A stretch of 64,000 nt of DNA, from positions 403,001 through 467,000 of the forward strand of contig CM061251.1 in NCBI GenBank assembly GCA_022605425.2, in the 5' to 3' direction. Shown piece by piece: positions 10,136-22,540 of the stretch. The translations under genes were made by a program, and so were the position numbers. The DNA comes from Hamiltosporidium tvaerminnensis. Taxonomy: Eukaryota; Microsporidia; Dubosqiidae. The notes under the pieces were generated by a model. The model saw nothing but the letters and a program-made list of their open reading frames with translations. It had not been told where the DNA came from and made no database searches. The first letter of the stretch is position 1. Every line of letters begins with the position of its first letter.

Positions 10136-10299
10136 GAATATGTAAATAATAGGAATATAATAGAATATGCAGTAATAAAAAAATAAAAGAGATTCAAGAA
10201 AATAAAATATAAATTGTAGGAATATAATAGATAATATATAGATAGAATATAAGTACTCTGAGATAACAGTATGCACTTATTATAAAGTATTTATTATAA

Positions 10300-12180
10300 A
10301 TATTTTACAAGAAGATTGATAGAAGGATTTTACAGAGAGACTGTCCGTTACCATTGATTGTTGTTTGTGTTGGATATGGATCTATTAAGACGAAATATCA
10401 ATGTGTAATACACAAAAGGGACATACATAATGATCCATTTTCTTACTCAACCAATAATTAGTTTTTTATTGATGATCTCCAGCTTCTTGCTAAAGATGGA
10501 ACTACTCTTGAAAGATGGCTGAGGAGGTGAAGAGATTTATGAACAACTAGGTTGGAAATAAACAAAGAGAAGTCGGCCACGAATGATCCATGTTGTGATG
10601 ATACTGCTAGTCTTTTTAAAAGAAAAGGCATTTACAAAAAATTTGGAATAATAGAAGATTGCAGATGAATTAACACTTGTGTCCTTTGAAGAAGTACAGA
10701 TTAAACTGATAGCCCAGGTGGAGAGACTTTTACGCACGAGCTTGAATTCAAGAAATTTATTTTAAGCCATTGAACAACATGCAATATCCTTCCTAAATTA
10801 TCACTAAGTGTACTTCACGTGAAGCTGCCAGCTTTTCTAAGTTATATGATGGAGTGCGTTGCGGGCTTAGCAAAGAATACGATCACCTCAGGCCATAGTG
10901 TAAAGAACGTCTATATCATTCCCGTAGATAACTTAGAAGCGGTTTACATAGTGTTAAGTTCAATCGCAAACATATGCTTTTACCATTCTTGGATTGTCTA
11001 GAAAAATCTAAAGATACATCGACCAGAAGAGCAGCAATTCTAAAGCTTGGGAATAATAATAAAACCCACCTTTCATTAATTAAAAACGCTTAAAAGTAAA
11101 ATACGGATTGGAAGAGGAAGTCTAAAAGTAGAAATTAGAAGAAGCTCAATTAGTCAAGTTATATAACGAAATCGAAAACCGAAATGAATTCAAAGTTGTA
11201 TAATGCTAGAAGTAACGAGCTGCTATATGTGAATAACTCCTTGAAATGTTAAAGAAAGAAAGTGTAAGGCCATGTGATGAAGCATTGCTCTGCTATGTCC
11301 AGGATAGAAATATATTCCGAGGAGCAGAAGATGTTGATCAACACAGCAACACGTCTAACAAAACCTTATATCATGTAGCAACGAGAAGTGAAAAAAATCT
11401 CAGTCACGACTATACTATACGACATAATGAAGTGTTATGATGCATATATTTAATCTTAATAAATAGATATCATATTGAGTTTTCAAAACGAATTAGAAGT
11501 CACTCATTTAGGAAATTCTTCATAAAATGTAGACAGAGATTAGAGTAAACACCAGAATAAAAACCATTTTCAAGATTTGAAGCAATACACTTACATTTTA
11601 TTTTAGATAAGAGAAAAAAGAAGATGACACTCATTTAAGTAGGAATTGCTTCCTGGAATTCACTTCAAATAGGGGAAACGGAAAGACTTAGGAGGTATGA
11701 CCTATTGGCCAATGAATTAGGTCTTAGTTATAAATGTAGTGGGGAGATAATTCCTTACATGATGACTTTGGGCGGTCTTGTGACCAAATATCATAAGACG
11801 TATGCCAAAAGACTACAAATACCCAGAAATGTAGAGGCATATATACAATCTATAGTTCTCAAGGAGACAATCTAAACACTTTCCTTTGATCGACGAAGAG
11901 AACTAAGCCAGGTCTGAATGCCGAAAAGAGCTGGAAAAGAGCGTCATTTAGTGTTATTGAAGGAGCTGAGATGCAGGAACAACCAGCAAACCCTTTAAAG
12001 CAATGAATAATGATGAAAATGGTGTTAAACATGATAATAGGAAAAACATCTTACCTCCTATTATTTTAGATGGCGTAATCACAATGCAGCAAACGAAAAT
12101 AACATAAAGGAAGACTCGGATTTAGAAGAAGAAAATGAAGCGGTGAAAATGGTTGAAGATAATATACAAAAGAGATAAAA
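10300..12180 (+). pseudogene. 5'-truncated non-LTR retrotransposon (reverse transcriptase/REL endonuclease), copy 2
   Basis: Degenerate relative of the element at 26930-30470; both align from the middle of the reverse transcriptase to the 3' end. The first recognisable block is GACTGTCCGTTACCATTG (motif B region). Motif C follows at 10465-10476, reading Phe-Ile-Asp-Asp, then Asn-Lys-Glu-Lys-Ser-Ala-Thr-Asn-Asp. The linker is matched around 11030-11240, the CCHC-finger region around 11330-11440 (HDYTIRHNEV), and the endonuclease region with the LRRYDLLANELGLSYKC block and DRRR block from 11680 to 11920. Many frameshifts and stops make it dead. Loss of the 5' half is typical of incomplete reverse transcription in LINE insertion. 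Repeat B begins right after its 3' end. Confidence 0.85.
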
Positions 12181-12214
12181 TTTATTACAAAAACCATAAA
12201 TATCATCTATATAA

Positions 12215-13100
12215 TTCAGTAATTTAATGTCCTGACGACGACTCACCTCGAAATGTTTAAGTGATTAAAAGACTAAAATACACTAATAAGAGTGTTCCAA
12301 TTATGATATGTCTCTTTGTATTGATGCAAAATCTTACAATTCCAATGATAGTGAGTAGAACTGGACATAAATCAATTAAAAAATTTCTATTTGTTCAAAA
12401 AAAAATAATATATTTCTTTTTTAATTTTTCTAACGCTTTCATTTTTAAAAAAATTACATAATCTTGTTAAGATCTCTTCTTTACTAAGAATTTACAGTGG
12501 TATAAAAAATTGTATGCTAAGATTTATGTTTTTTTTCCAAGCTTCTGTTTAATATATTTATATTCTCAATAATAATTCCACAAAACAATTTTGCTGGAAT
12601 AGCTTCATGGAACTTTATACTTGATCTAAATAAAAGATTTTTAATCCAAACAACTGAGAATTTATACAATGAATAACCAATACAACATATTTTTAAAAAG
12701 CACGGTTTTTCAAACAAATAAAACACTTCACAAAAATAATTTTTTTCGAAGAAAAGCACATAATTGAATGAAAATGGGTTAAAAGTAAAAAAACTAAATA
12801 TAAAACGCCAAGCTGAAGTTTTGAAAAATAGAAAGTAAATATAAAAGAAGAAGAGAAATAGGCAGGTTGATAAAGCTTAAGTTTTTGTTTGGTAAATTGC
12901 GCAAAGTAGGTTAATATTTGCAAATGAAAGACTAAAAAAGGTTAAAGAAAGAGACCAGGTGAGGCTAAGAAATCTATCTTGGAAAATTAAGAAAATATAG
13001 CGGTGATAATAAAGTTTAAGATTTTTTCCGGGATTTTTTTCTTATGAATGTAAAAGAAAGTTCGTTTCTACGGGCTTAGCATATAGTTTTATATATAACC
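12215..13100 (+). repeat. Repeat B, copy 1 (~0.89 kb)
   Basis: Matches 44595-45500 along its length in the same orientation. Shared landmarks are CACCTCGAAATGTTTAAGTG, GTGAGTAGAAC, CTAAGAATTTACAGT, TTCTCAATAATAATT, TGGAACTTTATACTTGAT, AGACCAGGTGAG and AAAGAAAGTTCGTTTCTACG. The strand is arbitrary. On the minus strand two overlapping frames (12517-12759 and 12693-12923) encode Phe/Cys-rich stretches, and the copy at 44.6 kb shows some of the same residues (F-EK...F-K...F) with stops. A decayed protein gene on the minus strand is therefore possible but not shown. Confidence 0.75.
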
Positions 13101-13824
13101 ATACATTAGTTTTTTATATAGGTAACCAATCATATGACAGTATTATGAATATAAATAAATAGTTAAGAAGAATACTTTGTTACTACAGATATCGAAATAG
13201 AAACTACTAGATACTTTTTATTTGATAATACTTCATATATACCTCTCATATACCGTTAAGTAATTAAAAAATTTTAAATTAACTTAATACTCACATTACA
13301 TTAGTAATAAATACTTTATTTAAAATATTTTAATCAAATAACTTAATAATAAAAGCATATGTTGATTCTAGAGATATAAGTTGTTCAAACAAGTAAAGCT
13401 ATTCAAACATAACTGATATTTTATAGTTGTTTATAGTTAGTTATATGAAACAAAACTACTGTATTAATATAAGCGGAATATAATATTCAACCTATTTAAG
13501 TTATATGACTTATATTTAATTTATCTCGTAAATATTTATGTAATCACTAACATTTTATTCTTAGAAATAGATTATTTAAGAAGCAATAAAGAAATGCAAA
13601 TAGTAGATTAGTAATAGTAATAAAAATATAAAAATATATTGTATTTCTCTATGAGTTACTTAAATATTTTTATTTTCAAAGAAAATAATTATATTAAAGA
13701 ATAAGATATAATATCAACTATATCATATTATATTGTATCATGTCATATATCATATCCTCCTACATCATACATTACCATACACTTTCAATATTATTATAGT
13801 ATTATTTGTACTTATTAAAACAAT
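13101..13824. other. AT-rich upstream region of the 474-residue gene
   Basis: No gene seen. Just before the gene there is a run of short repeats of ATCATAT, GTCATAT and CATATCATAT type (about 13718-13790). Confidence 0.65.
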
Positions 13825-13828
13825 CCCC
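13825..13828 (+). promoter_or_regulatory. CCC-type start-proximal signal
   Basis: CCCC lies two bases before the ATG at 13831 (AATCCCCTTATG), the microsporidian-type C run also seen at EF-1alpha. It supports both the reality of this gene and the choice of its start. Confidence 0.6.
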
Positions 13829-13830
13829 TT

Positions 13831-15255
13831 ATGAAAATAGAAGATATAAACGAATCAAACATAAATTCACTTCTCCTTCATATTTCTACAGACAAGAATC
13901 TTTATAATAGTTGTACTGATACTCTTATTCTTTATCTTTTATATAACTATAATACACAGCATGATATTATTCTTAGTAAGATTAAGATTTTATTACTTGG
14001 AAAAAGAAATAAGAAAAATAAAAATTTACATGAAGACAGAGAGTGTGATAGAGGGAGTGATAGGGATGAAGCTAGTGATGAAGGTAGGGATGATAAAAAA
14101 GATAGAAAAAGAAGAAGAAGCAAAATTAGACATACCAAAGCAAAACACACCAATCACACTAGTGATAAAGACTTTAATATATCTTTCAATTCAAATAAAA
14201 TCATAAATAAAATATTTAAAAAAATATTAAAAATAAAAAATAAAGAAATAGAAGATACTGCTATCGAGACATCTTTAAGTGTTTTAGAAGAAAAGAGTTT
14301 AGTTTTACGAGAAACTGTTTATTATTATTTTGAAAGTATTTATTTAAGTTGTGATGAGGTTAGTGAATATGGAATAGAGGTATTAAAAAGAATATTAAGT
14401 GTATATAAAATAGAATTTGATAATAAAGATGTTGATAGTGATAATGATAGTAGATGTATTGATAATAGAAGTGCTGATATTACTGATACAACCTATACTA
14501 ATACAAATATATCTAAAATAAAAGATACAAATGTAAACCCACCTTTTAAAATTAGTAAGACATCACAGAATCCTAGTGAGGATGGTTTAATTGATATAAC
14601 AAATATGGATTTTGATCTTTGTAAAGAAAATAATGTCTTCAAATTAAATTTAAAAAAGAAAGGAGATAGAGATGTTTATATAGAAAAGTTATATAAATTA
14701 TTAACTGTTATATTAATTGGTAGAGAATATAAAGGAAGTATTATGTTTTTAATGTTAATTTTGTTGGTAAATAAAGTGGAAGAAAAAAAAAGTTTAAGAA
14801 AATTAATCAAGGTGTTCTTTATGGGTGTGAGCGATATGTTGGAGGTTTTGAGAGAGTGTTATAAGGGCGTGGGCAAATATGGGATATTTATATTGAATAG
14901 AGTTATTTATGAGTGTAGGACGCGAAATATAAAAATTAAATATAAAAAAATGTTAAAAATGGTTGGTTTTTTAGAGATTAGGAATAAAGGGGTTATTTCG
15001 GGTGTGGATTGGAAAGATTTAAGACTTAGTGATATGAGAAGGGTCTTTGGGAAATTTAAAAAACCGGGTGTTTTTATTGATTTGTGTAAAAAACTTATTA
15101 AACGTGAAAATGATGTTAAAAAAATCCAGAAATTTAAAGAAACTGTAATTTCTGTTTCTGAAAAGAAATTAAGCAATTATGATTATAAAAGAGTAAATAT
15201 ACTTAAAGATTTTATTGATAGAAAATTAGAGGTTTGTAATGGAAAGTTATTATAG
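13831..15255 (+). CDS. Uncharacterised 474-residue protein, probably nuclear, helix-rich
   Basis: I do not recognise the family. Residues 1-57 look helical and hydrophobic/polar. Residues 58-115 form a highly charged linker (Asp/Glu/Arg/Lys) containing KKDRKRRRSKIR at 89-100, which looks like a nuclear localisation signal. A helical block at about 140-196 (VYYYFESIYLSCDEVSEYG) follows, then an Asp/Asn/Thr-rich linker at 197-250. A longer helical region covers 284-474, with KLLTVILIGREYKGSIMFLM and a basic end. The alternation of helical blocks and charged linkers would suit a helical-repeat scaffold such as a ribosome-biogenesis or chromosome-associated protein, but this is only a guess. No transmembrane segment or enzyme motif is evident. 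The start is supported by CCCC at -3 to -6. Its codons are strongly A/T-biased. The last 35 bases belong to a 74-bp unit repeated downstream. Confidence 0.85.
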   Translation: MKIEDINESNINSLLLHISTDKNLYNSCTDTLILYLLYNYNTQHDIILSKIKILLLGKRNKKNKNLHEDRECDRGSDRDEASDEGRDDKKDRKRRRSKIRHTKAKHTNHTSDKDFNISFNSNKIINKIFKKILKIKNKEIEDTAIETSLSVLEEKSLVLRETVYYYFESIYLSCDEVSEYGIEVLKRILSVYKIEFDNKDVDSDNDSRCIDNRSADITDTTYTNTNISKIKDTNVNPPFKISKTSQNPSEDGLIDITNMDFDLCKENNVFKLNLKKKGDRDVYIEKLYKLLTVILIGREYKGSIMFLMLILLVNKVEEKKSLRKLIKVFFMGVSDMLEVLRECYKGVGKYGIFILNRVIYECRTRNIKIKYKKMLKMVGFLEIRNKGVISGVDWKDLRLSDMRRVFGKFKKPGVFIDLCKKLIKRENDVKKIQKFKETVISVSEKKLSNYDYKRVNILKDFIDRKLEVCNGKLL

Positions 15256-15400
15256 AAGAATATGCTATATGTTTTATTACCGAATTTATTTAATGAAAAT
15301 TAGAGGTTTGTAGTAGAAAGCTATTATAAAAGAATGAGCTATATGTTTTATTACCGAAATTATTGAATGAAAATTAGAGGTTTGTAACGGAAAGTGATTT
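15221..15400 (+). repeat. 74-bp tandem duplication covering the 3' end of the 474-residue gene
   Basis: Units start at 15221, 15295 and 15369, each beginning GAAAATTAGAGGTTTGTA; the third is partial. The first unit includes the last 11 codons and the stop codon at 15253-15255. Because 74 is not a multiple of three and the stop lies inside unit one, the protein is unaffected; the extra copies lie in the 3' flank. Confidence 0.93.
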
Positions 15401-16144
15401 TTTAATAAATTATATATTTTTGATTTTACGTTTAGCGAGAAGAAAATGTGTAAATATTAGTTTTTAAGTTTACTTATCATTCACTAAGAATCAGTTAATT
15501 CATTTTAAAATACACAGGTAAATATTTAATTTCAATTCCTTTCCTTTACATTTACATTTATATAACATATTTAATTTAGATTACAAAAGATAAACTTTTA
15601 TTTTTGTACAATTTTTTTTGTGTTAAATAAATGTAAATGTAAACGAAATTTTAATTATAGAAATAATATTTTTTAATCCAAAACCTTGGTTTAATTGCCT
15701 CATATTCCATTATATCGAATACAGTATTTCTTCTGTTATTTTGTAATGTTGATAGACTAGTTTAAAACTTTAAAAAGAATTTATAAATAATTATACTTTA
15801 CATTAAAGAGGTTTTTAAACTTTACATCAATATAAAATTAGTCCTATTAAATATTTTACAACAAAAATTTTAGCTTTTTAAATGTAAGTTATATCAACCA
15901 TTAATATTTTTAAGTATTTTATAATCAAAGAAAACAAATTATATTTAACTAAACTTAGTTTGTAATGTTTTATTTTATATATGTGTACGATTAATTGCTA
16001 TATTTTATATTCTTATGTTTTTTAAGTATGGCAGTCATTTGGAAAACAGAAAAAAATATGTTTTCTTTATTTATTATTACTATATGATTTTCGTTTTTTT
16101 TCTTTGTTTAAAATTATCTAAATTTATATTTTTTTTTGATTTAA
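15401..16144. other. AT-rich intergenic DNA, no gene seen
   Basis: No credible open frame or repeat copy between the 474-residue gene and repeat A. Confidence 0.65.
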
Positions 16145-16880
16145 ATATTGGGGAGGGAGGATAACCACATAAAAAACTTTCTGCTTGGCAATAAGGACGG
16201 AAACTGGTGTGAGATCATTGTTTGGATTTTTGGTGGGAATAAAACCACACTACATCTTTGGTTGTTCTATGGGAGTTATTATCAGGAGGAGAGGTGTAAG
16301 AAATGGAGAAACTTTTTCTACAAATTTATTTGTAGTTTTTTATGTAACCAGACTGCAGACCGCAGCTAAGCACGTAGCTAATGGCCATGTAAAAGCAAGG
16401 AAACCTAGCCTTCACTCGGGTTAGAAGACCCAGCGCCTGGGAGATATAAAAATAAAAACCATGTAAAGCCAGGAACGCTAAGTAGCAGGTTATACCTGTT
16501 GGTATGACACTGCACTGTCTCGGTGGACCCTATGTAAGTCACTGAAATATATCTTAGCTAGAAGTTTATTGGGTTCAGAAAGTGTGGAGTAAGTGGGAAT
16601 GCTGCATAGTCTCGGGGGAGTCCAGGGGGGCTTCGGCCTTCGATCACACTCCATGCAACGGACATTAACGAACTCTGGGCAACTGCCTCGCCTAGTAATT
16701 AGGTTCTACACACCTGGTAGATGAAAGGCTTTGAGATGTAGATATCGCAGGGGTTACCGATGGAGTGTTGGGGAGCAGTTATTTATGTTAAACCTAGAAC
16801 TGCGTTAATGTGATGAAAACAAATATAACACATGCCACTGTTTTAAAAAAGATGTGATACTTTTAAATAAAGTTCAACGT
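16145..16880 (+). repeat. Repeat A, full-length and best preserved copy
   Basis: Begins GGGGAGGGAGGATAACCACA and ends TTTTAAATAAAGTTC. It contains all repeat A landmarks: AAAAAACTTTCTGCTTGGCA, the hairpin CTACAAA-TTTA-TTTGTAG (16318-16335), GCTAAGTAGCAGGTTATACC, GGGCTTCGGCCTTCGATCAC, CACTCCATGCAACGGACATT, GGCAACTGCC and GTTATTTATGTTAAACCTAG. The relatively high G+C and shared 3' AATAAA suggest it was once a transcribed unit, for example the tail of a retroelement or a non-coding RNA-derived element. Two overlapping short frames (16148-16369 and 16185-16424) are open on the plus strand. The second is partly kept in the copies at 22.5 and 61.8 kb (FYVTR-x-x-TAA-x-H). Confidence 0.92.
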
Positions 16881-19800
16881 TATTAATAAAATCTCGTTAC
16901 ATAAAATTTAAAGTTAAATTGAAATCTAGTTTACGTTTATCAAACAATCGAAATTTCTTCTATTTAAATAATATATAGAAAAGTAAGAATTAAAGAAAAT
17001 TCGTTTTTGTTATTACACAATAAAATAAATGAAATGACAAAAATTTTTAGAAATAATTAAGATTCGATAGAATATTTTTTTGTTATAAAAAATATCAAAT
17101 TGAAAGGATAAAATAGAAAAATATTTGAAAAAAATTAGATTATTTTAAATCGGTTATAAATATGGGTTTTACCTTGCTTAACTGAAAAATAATTTAAATC
17201 CTTCCCTTAAGAAGGATACAAATATAAAAAATGTTTATTATGAAAGTTATTTTTTATTTTTAAAAAATCTACTCAAAATAAAGTCTAAATACCGTATTTT
17301 TTTGGTAGTAAAAGCGCTTAATAATTTAAAATAGAAATTAAATGTTATACTGACAATGTTTTTTAAAAAAAGCGGTGTATATTTGATTAAATTTACCATT
17401 TAGTCAAGAATAAGTCATCAACCATTTGTATAATACAAATATATAAATTCAAAACCATTTTTGCTAAAATTATAACAACTTCCATGTTATATGAACTCCT
17501 AGAAACATTTCTGTAACTTGAAATTGTGTTAATACCACCTCGAAACACCCCCTCCCCCTTAAGCAGTAAATAAATGTAATTCATTGTATTTACAACATCA
17601 TTCATCATAGTCTTTCTTTCTACTCATTACCTTGGTATAATATTATTTCTTACAAAAACAAGATCAAAGCTGCAAGAAAATCTCTCTTTAGCATTACTTA
17701 ATGATTTATAATGGAAAACACCGTTTTCAAATCTCAATCATAGCTAAATTAGTTTAAAAAATCCAAGTAGCTAGACCATTTTAAAATATTTTGAGATATT
17801 ATTAAATTAATCCGAAATTCAACCTTCATAGCGAAAGTATCAGATGTTAAATTATGTATAAAAGAATAGAACTATCGAATATTTTTAAATTCCGTTTAGG
17901 TTTTTTAAAAATAAAAACAAATCCCTTCCTTATAAAAAAACCCGTTCAATTTTCAATCAAACTATCTTTTTGTGATCCAATTTAGCAGGTACTTTAGCCA
18001 TAACGACATTTGAATTAAAACCTTTGACAATTTAATTTATTTTCGATTCAGTTTACTTCAGGTAATTACTGAATAAAAAATAGGGTTTATCGTCATGAAG
18101 TAGATGTTTAACCTCATTCAATAGCGAATTATTAACGGATTTGGCAGAAAATGTTAAAACCTGTTCGTAATAGAATATTTAGAGCCTCGAAAAAACATAC
18201 CCTTAGCTGAAAAAACACAAAATATAAAAAAATATATTTTGTATTGCATACATTTGAAGTGTTATGTGAGATCATAATGATGAAAAAAAAAATTTATGTT
18301 CACTACAGATATACTAAGCTTTTGGATACTTTGAATTGCTAAATTAAAGAGTGTAATCAATAAAAAACTCCCTGAAATATGTATAATCATTGACAAGCAA
18401 ATTTCGATTCTTTGAAGACAAAAGTAAGGAAATTAAAAACGGTTCTTAAATGACATCCCAGGAGTTTAAATAAAAGCAAAAATTAACGAAAAATAAAAAT
18501 TAGTGTGTCCAAGAAAAAATAGGAAACAATATTCAAACAATATAAAGATGATGATTAAAAACTCTTTCAAACATCAAAGAGAAAATATTGTAAAAATTTT
18601 ACAGTTTATTACCCAAAACAACATCAATTTTTAAATTGCAATAAACCTTTCTTTTTTTGTTACCTTTCATAAGAAAAATGAAAATAATACTTAATTTCAA
18701 TCTCCAGATCTTAAATAAATATTGTATTTTTCTGAAATTAATACAGAAACGAACTAATAAAAGAAAATATGGGATTAATTACAATCGAAATAAATATTAT
18801 CGTGCTATAATTCACCTTTCCTCTTATAAGAAAACATTATTCGATAGAAAACCCAATCGATATTGAATTTATTTCAAGGTGTGGGATATTATGTTCTATT
18901 ATAAAAAGATATCTATAATAATATATTCAACCGATGATTTTTTATAGATATTTTGAATGCCTAAAATCTAGTATTGTAGATTTTCTTAGTAGAAATATGA
19001 AAAACATACAAATCAAAAATACGCAAACTATAAACCCAGTTTAAAAAGGATTAGAAGATGCACAATAAAAATAAAATAAAAAATTTCTTTCTTCAGCTTT
19101 TCTGATTATGCCTTCTTGTTAAAGTAAGAAAATGTAGCAAAAACACCATTTATAACATTGAAAAAAACCAAAGTTTTGTTTAACCTTTTCTATTATTTCA
19201 TAAGTGTATGCTTTTTTTTATTTAAAATAGTCAAATATCAAGTAACGATTAAAAATACAAAGAGATAATATAAAGCAAAGAACTGATAAAAGAAAAAACG
19301 GATATTGAATAATGTTAAAAATTTTTCTTACATACCTTCTAAAACATTTTATTGTAAATATTGCATTATATTTTACATTTTATACCAAAAGCTTATATAT
19401 TAGTCTTTCAACCTATACGATCTTGTAGTAAAAACAAACTGCTTAATTTTACTTTCATTTAGCAGTAAACCTCTACAGATAAGTATGACGAGGAATAAGA
19501 GTTTTTATGAAACACCACAGTTTTGGTGGAATATCGAATCAAAGGTAAGAGACGAGAGTTTTAAGAAAGAGCCGATTCAATAGCAATATATAATCCGTAT
19601 ATATATTTTTATAATCTTTAAAAAACAAAGTACAAGGAAATAAGCCACAAAGTTTCAATATAGATACAATCTGACAATTTTTTTTTATTTTTATTGCCTA
19701 ACCATTTTTTTTATTTTAGTGGTTGTATATTGTAAAGTGAAAATGTTTCAAAGCACACTTCATGGCTTAAAAGAGTTTGCCAATATGTATAAATCTTTCA

Positions 19801-22540
19801 GGAGATCCATTTATTATTTTTGTTTATGGTAATATTATTATAGAAAAAAAGATCAAGTCTAGCGAATGAAAACATCCAAACAGGTACTGTTTTTAAAAAT
19901 TAAAAACAATAGTTTGGCTTGTAATAGTAATACGAACAGGATTAACTCATTACAAGAAAAACATGTTTACATATAGAAGGCAAAGAATTTGTAATTGTTC
20001 TGTATTACAAATAAAAAAGAAACAGGTGTCTATTTATATCGATTTAGAGTTTGAAAAAAAAATCAGATATGTGATAAAACGAGACATCATTTACACATCC
20101 CAAAACAAAATAAATAATATCTTTAATTGTCCTAAGCGACTATAGGATTTCAAGACGATCATGAGCGAAAATTACATTATGAAACATAGAAATATTTATT
20201 TCGTTGTTAGCGATTTGTTCAGTGTATATCTTTAATTTAGTTAAACAGTATAATATTTTCGAAATAGAATTTTCGATATCTGAAAATATTCAGACCAAAA
20301 CAACCAATATTTCAGCATCTAACTTAAAAAACATCGCATGAGATATAAGATAAAAAAAATATTTTTTGCCAGTTATTTGATGTAGGCAGTTCAACGTGCT
20401 TTGTTCCAATAGAAATACAATATCATGATGTTAAGTATTTTAATATATCCGTCATACAAGTGTTTAAAATAGTGGCGATTTTAAGATTTCACAAAAAATG
20501 TCTTGAAATTCGAAGATGTAAGAACAATTCAATTATATATGTTAGATTAGAACGGCGACTAAAAAATTTTTTTGGAATTTGTTTAAAAAGTTGATCAAAT
20601 ATTGAGATATTTGTTTCAGCATTTAAGATAGCCTTAACAGCGAAGCTTCAAAATAATTATTTTAAGCACATTTGTCATCAAACGAGCATAAAATTATACT
20701 TTCTATGGATACGATGACAAAAATAAAGTGATAACAAGACTTATCTAAAATATCTTTGGTTTTTATTTACTTATTCGGTTATTATTAAAAATAAATAATT
20801 TTAATAGTTATATGATGAATAATTGAATGAATAAATCAGTACTCCTATACTACAAATACAATGCCGATCAAACTAAAAATTAGGCATAAACTCATATAAT
20901 TTTTTTTATGTATATTAAAAACACAAACAAAATATCATGCGAGGCACAGTTTTTGGAAGCTTAAGAGATATAATTATTTAAAACGAGGCTTTTATTTGTC
21001 AATCTCTATATATAAACAAAGTTAAAACGTTTTTTTCAACTATTTTTAGAGTAAATTTTGTTTTATGATACGACCATCTTACTGAACTTCTTTGAAAAAG
21101 ACAGCATGGTACTGGCGTAACAAGAATATTGGGCAGAAGTTAGAAAAATATTTTTGTATATTTTTTTTTGATTTAATTTAGAATTTTTAGAAAAGCCAAA
21201 ATTTATTATTTAGATACTGAAATGCCGATGAATATTTGGCTTCTAATCAATATTGTATCAAATTTTTTTGTATATACTTGAGCTACATGAAACGTCTTAT
21301 ACTTTATTATGAGCTGGATTAAATTACCTCATTTCCTTATAATGCTCGTTAGTTCTAATAAGCGAGTTTGAGATTTATAAGGCCTAGAAGATTGAGTATT
21401 TGCTTTAATATCGCATACAATAAAAATAATTAACTAAATATATTTTATATTGTAAAAAGGCTAAATTGAGAGAAACTTGGCAAAATAAACTTTGTGCAAG
21501 TCTCATAACCATTTATTTCTTCCAACGCATTCTTTATATAAAAGTAAAACGGTTCTAAATTTCGCTAATAAGACCAAACGGTCTTCAAATCAATTGTAAT
21601 CATAATTTCAAAATTAAATTTTGTAAAAAATTCATTGCATCCATCAAAGTTAAAAGTAAATAAGCCATTTAAAAACCTCCTTTTTTTTAATTTTTACTTT
21701 ACCGAATTCCCAAAAGCAAAAATTGGATCTAGCGCTAAGAATCTAGTTGTGTGATATCGAAATTTACTCTAAGAGCCGGGTTTGATCACCTGTCGGTACA
21801 CTCTTTATCTTTTCGTATAAGAAAGTTTGCGTTGGACTGACAACCTAATCAATCAAAAGAAAAAGGTCCAAGGAAAGCCTATAACTTGGCGCAGCCTTGA
21901 TTCACTCTTGGATTATGTTCCATCAGTAGGGAAAAGAACGAGATAAAAAAAATTGCAAGCGAGTGAATATAAATATTTTGTTTTAAAGATATTTAATTTT
22001 TTAATTTGTAACTAATATTTTAAGAATTGTATATTCGCAAAACAATCTTGCAAAAAATAATTTACGAAACTTATAAATCAAACATGAATAGAGAATAAAA
22101 AACGCACTTTGAATTTATTTGCAGAAATTTTTTACAATAATTCTTCTTCTTTGATTACTATATTTATAAATAAATTTATTTATTTAATATTACTTCTAAA
22201 AATATTTTTTAAAACTATAATTTTGCGCAACTCATTTAAAGTATTTGCTTTTAAAAATTCTCTAAGCACCGTAAATTTTTTTTCTAACGAATTAAAAGAT
22301 TCTTGTCAAAAAAATATCTTCTTTCATATTGAAATATATATTTTAACATTGCCATATTTTTCTGGAAGGCAGCCAAGTTAAAAGTACATCTCATATAGAA
22401 GATCGTCTTTCAGTTCACCGTTACTTTGTAATTAATAAATGGTTTTGTAACTGTGAAAAAATCGTGTTTATTTATTTATGCATCCTGGTACCTTTTTTTG
22501 GCTTGGAAATATATTTATATTTATTAATTTTTAAAAGATA
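16881..22540. other. 5.7 kb AT-rich DNA without a recognisable gene
   Basis: Only short A/T-driven open frames occur (60-90 codons, several with non-ATG starts), none with recognisable motifs. A slightly GC-richer patch at about 21715-21940, with AGAGCCGGGTTTGATCACC and AAGCCTATAACTTGGCGCAG, may be an old element fragment, but I found no partner for it in the window. Confidence 0.6.

Noticed and set aside
16141-16880. Idea that repeat A carries terminal inverted repeats
   Set aside because: The first ~40 bases and the reverse complement of the last ~40 bases of the full-length copies do not match.
22109-22381. 90-codon plus-strand frame
   Set aside because: Starts at TTG, is Phe/Ile/Asn/Lys-rich with no motif and no start signal; expected by chance in AT-rich DNA.
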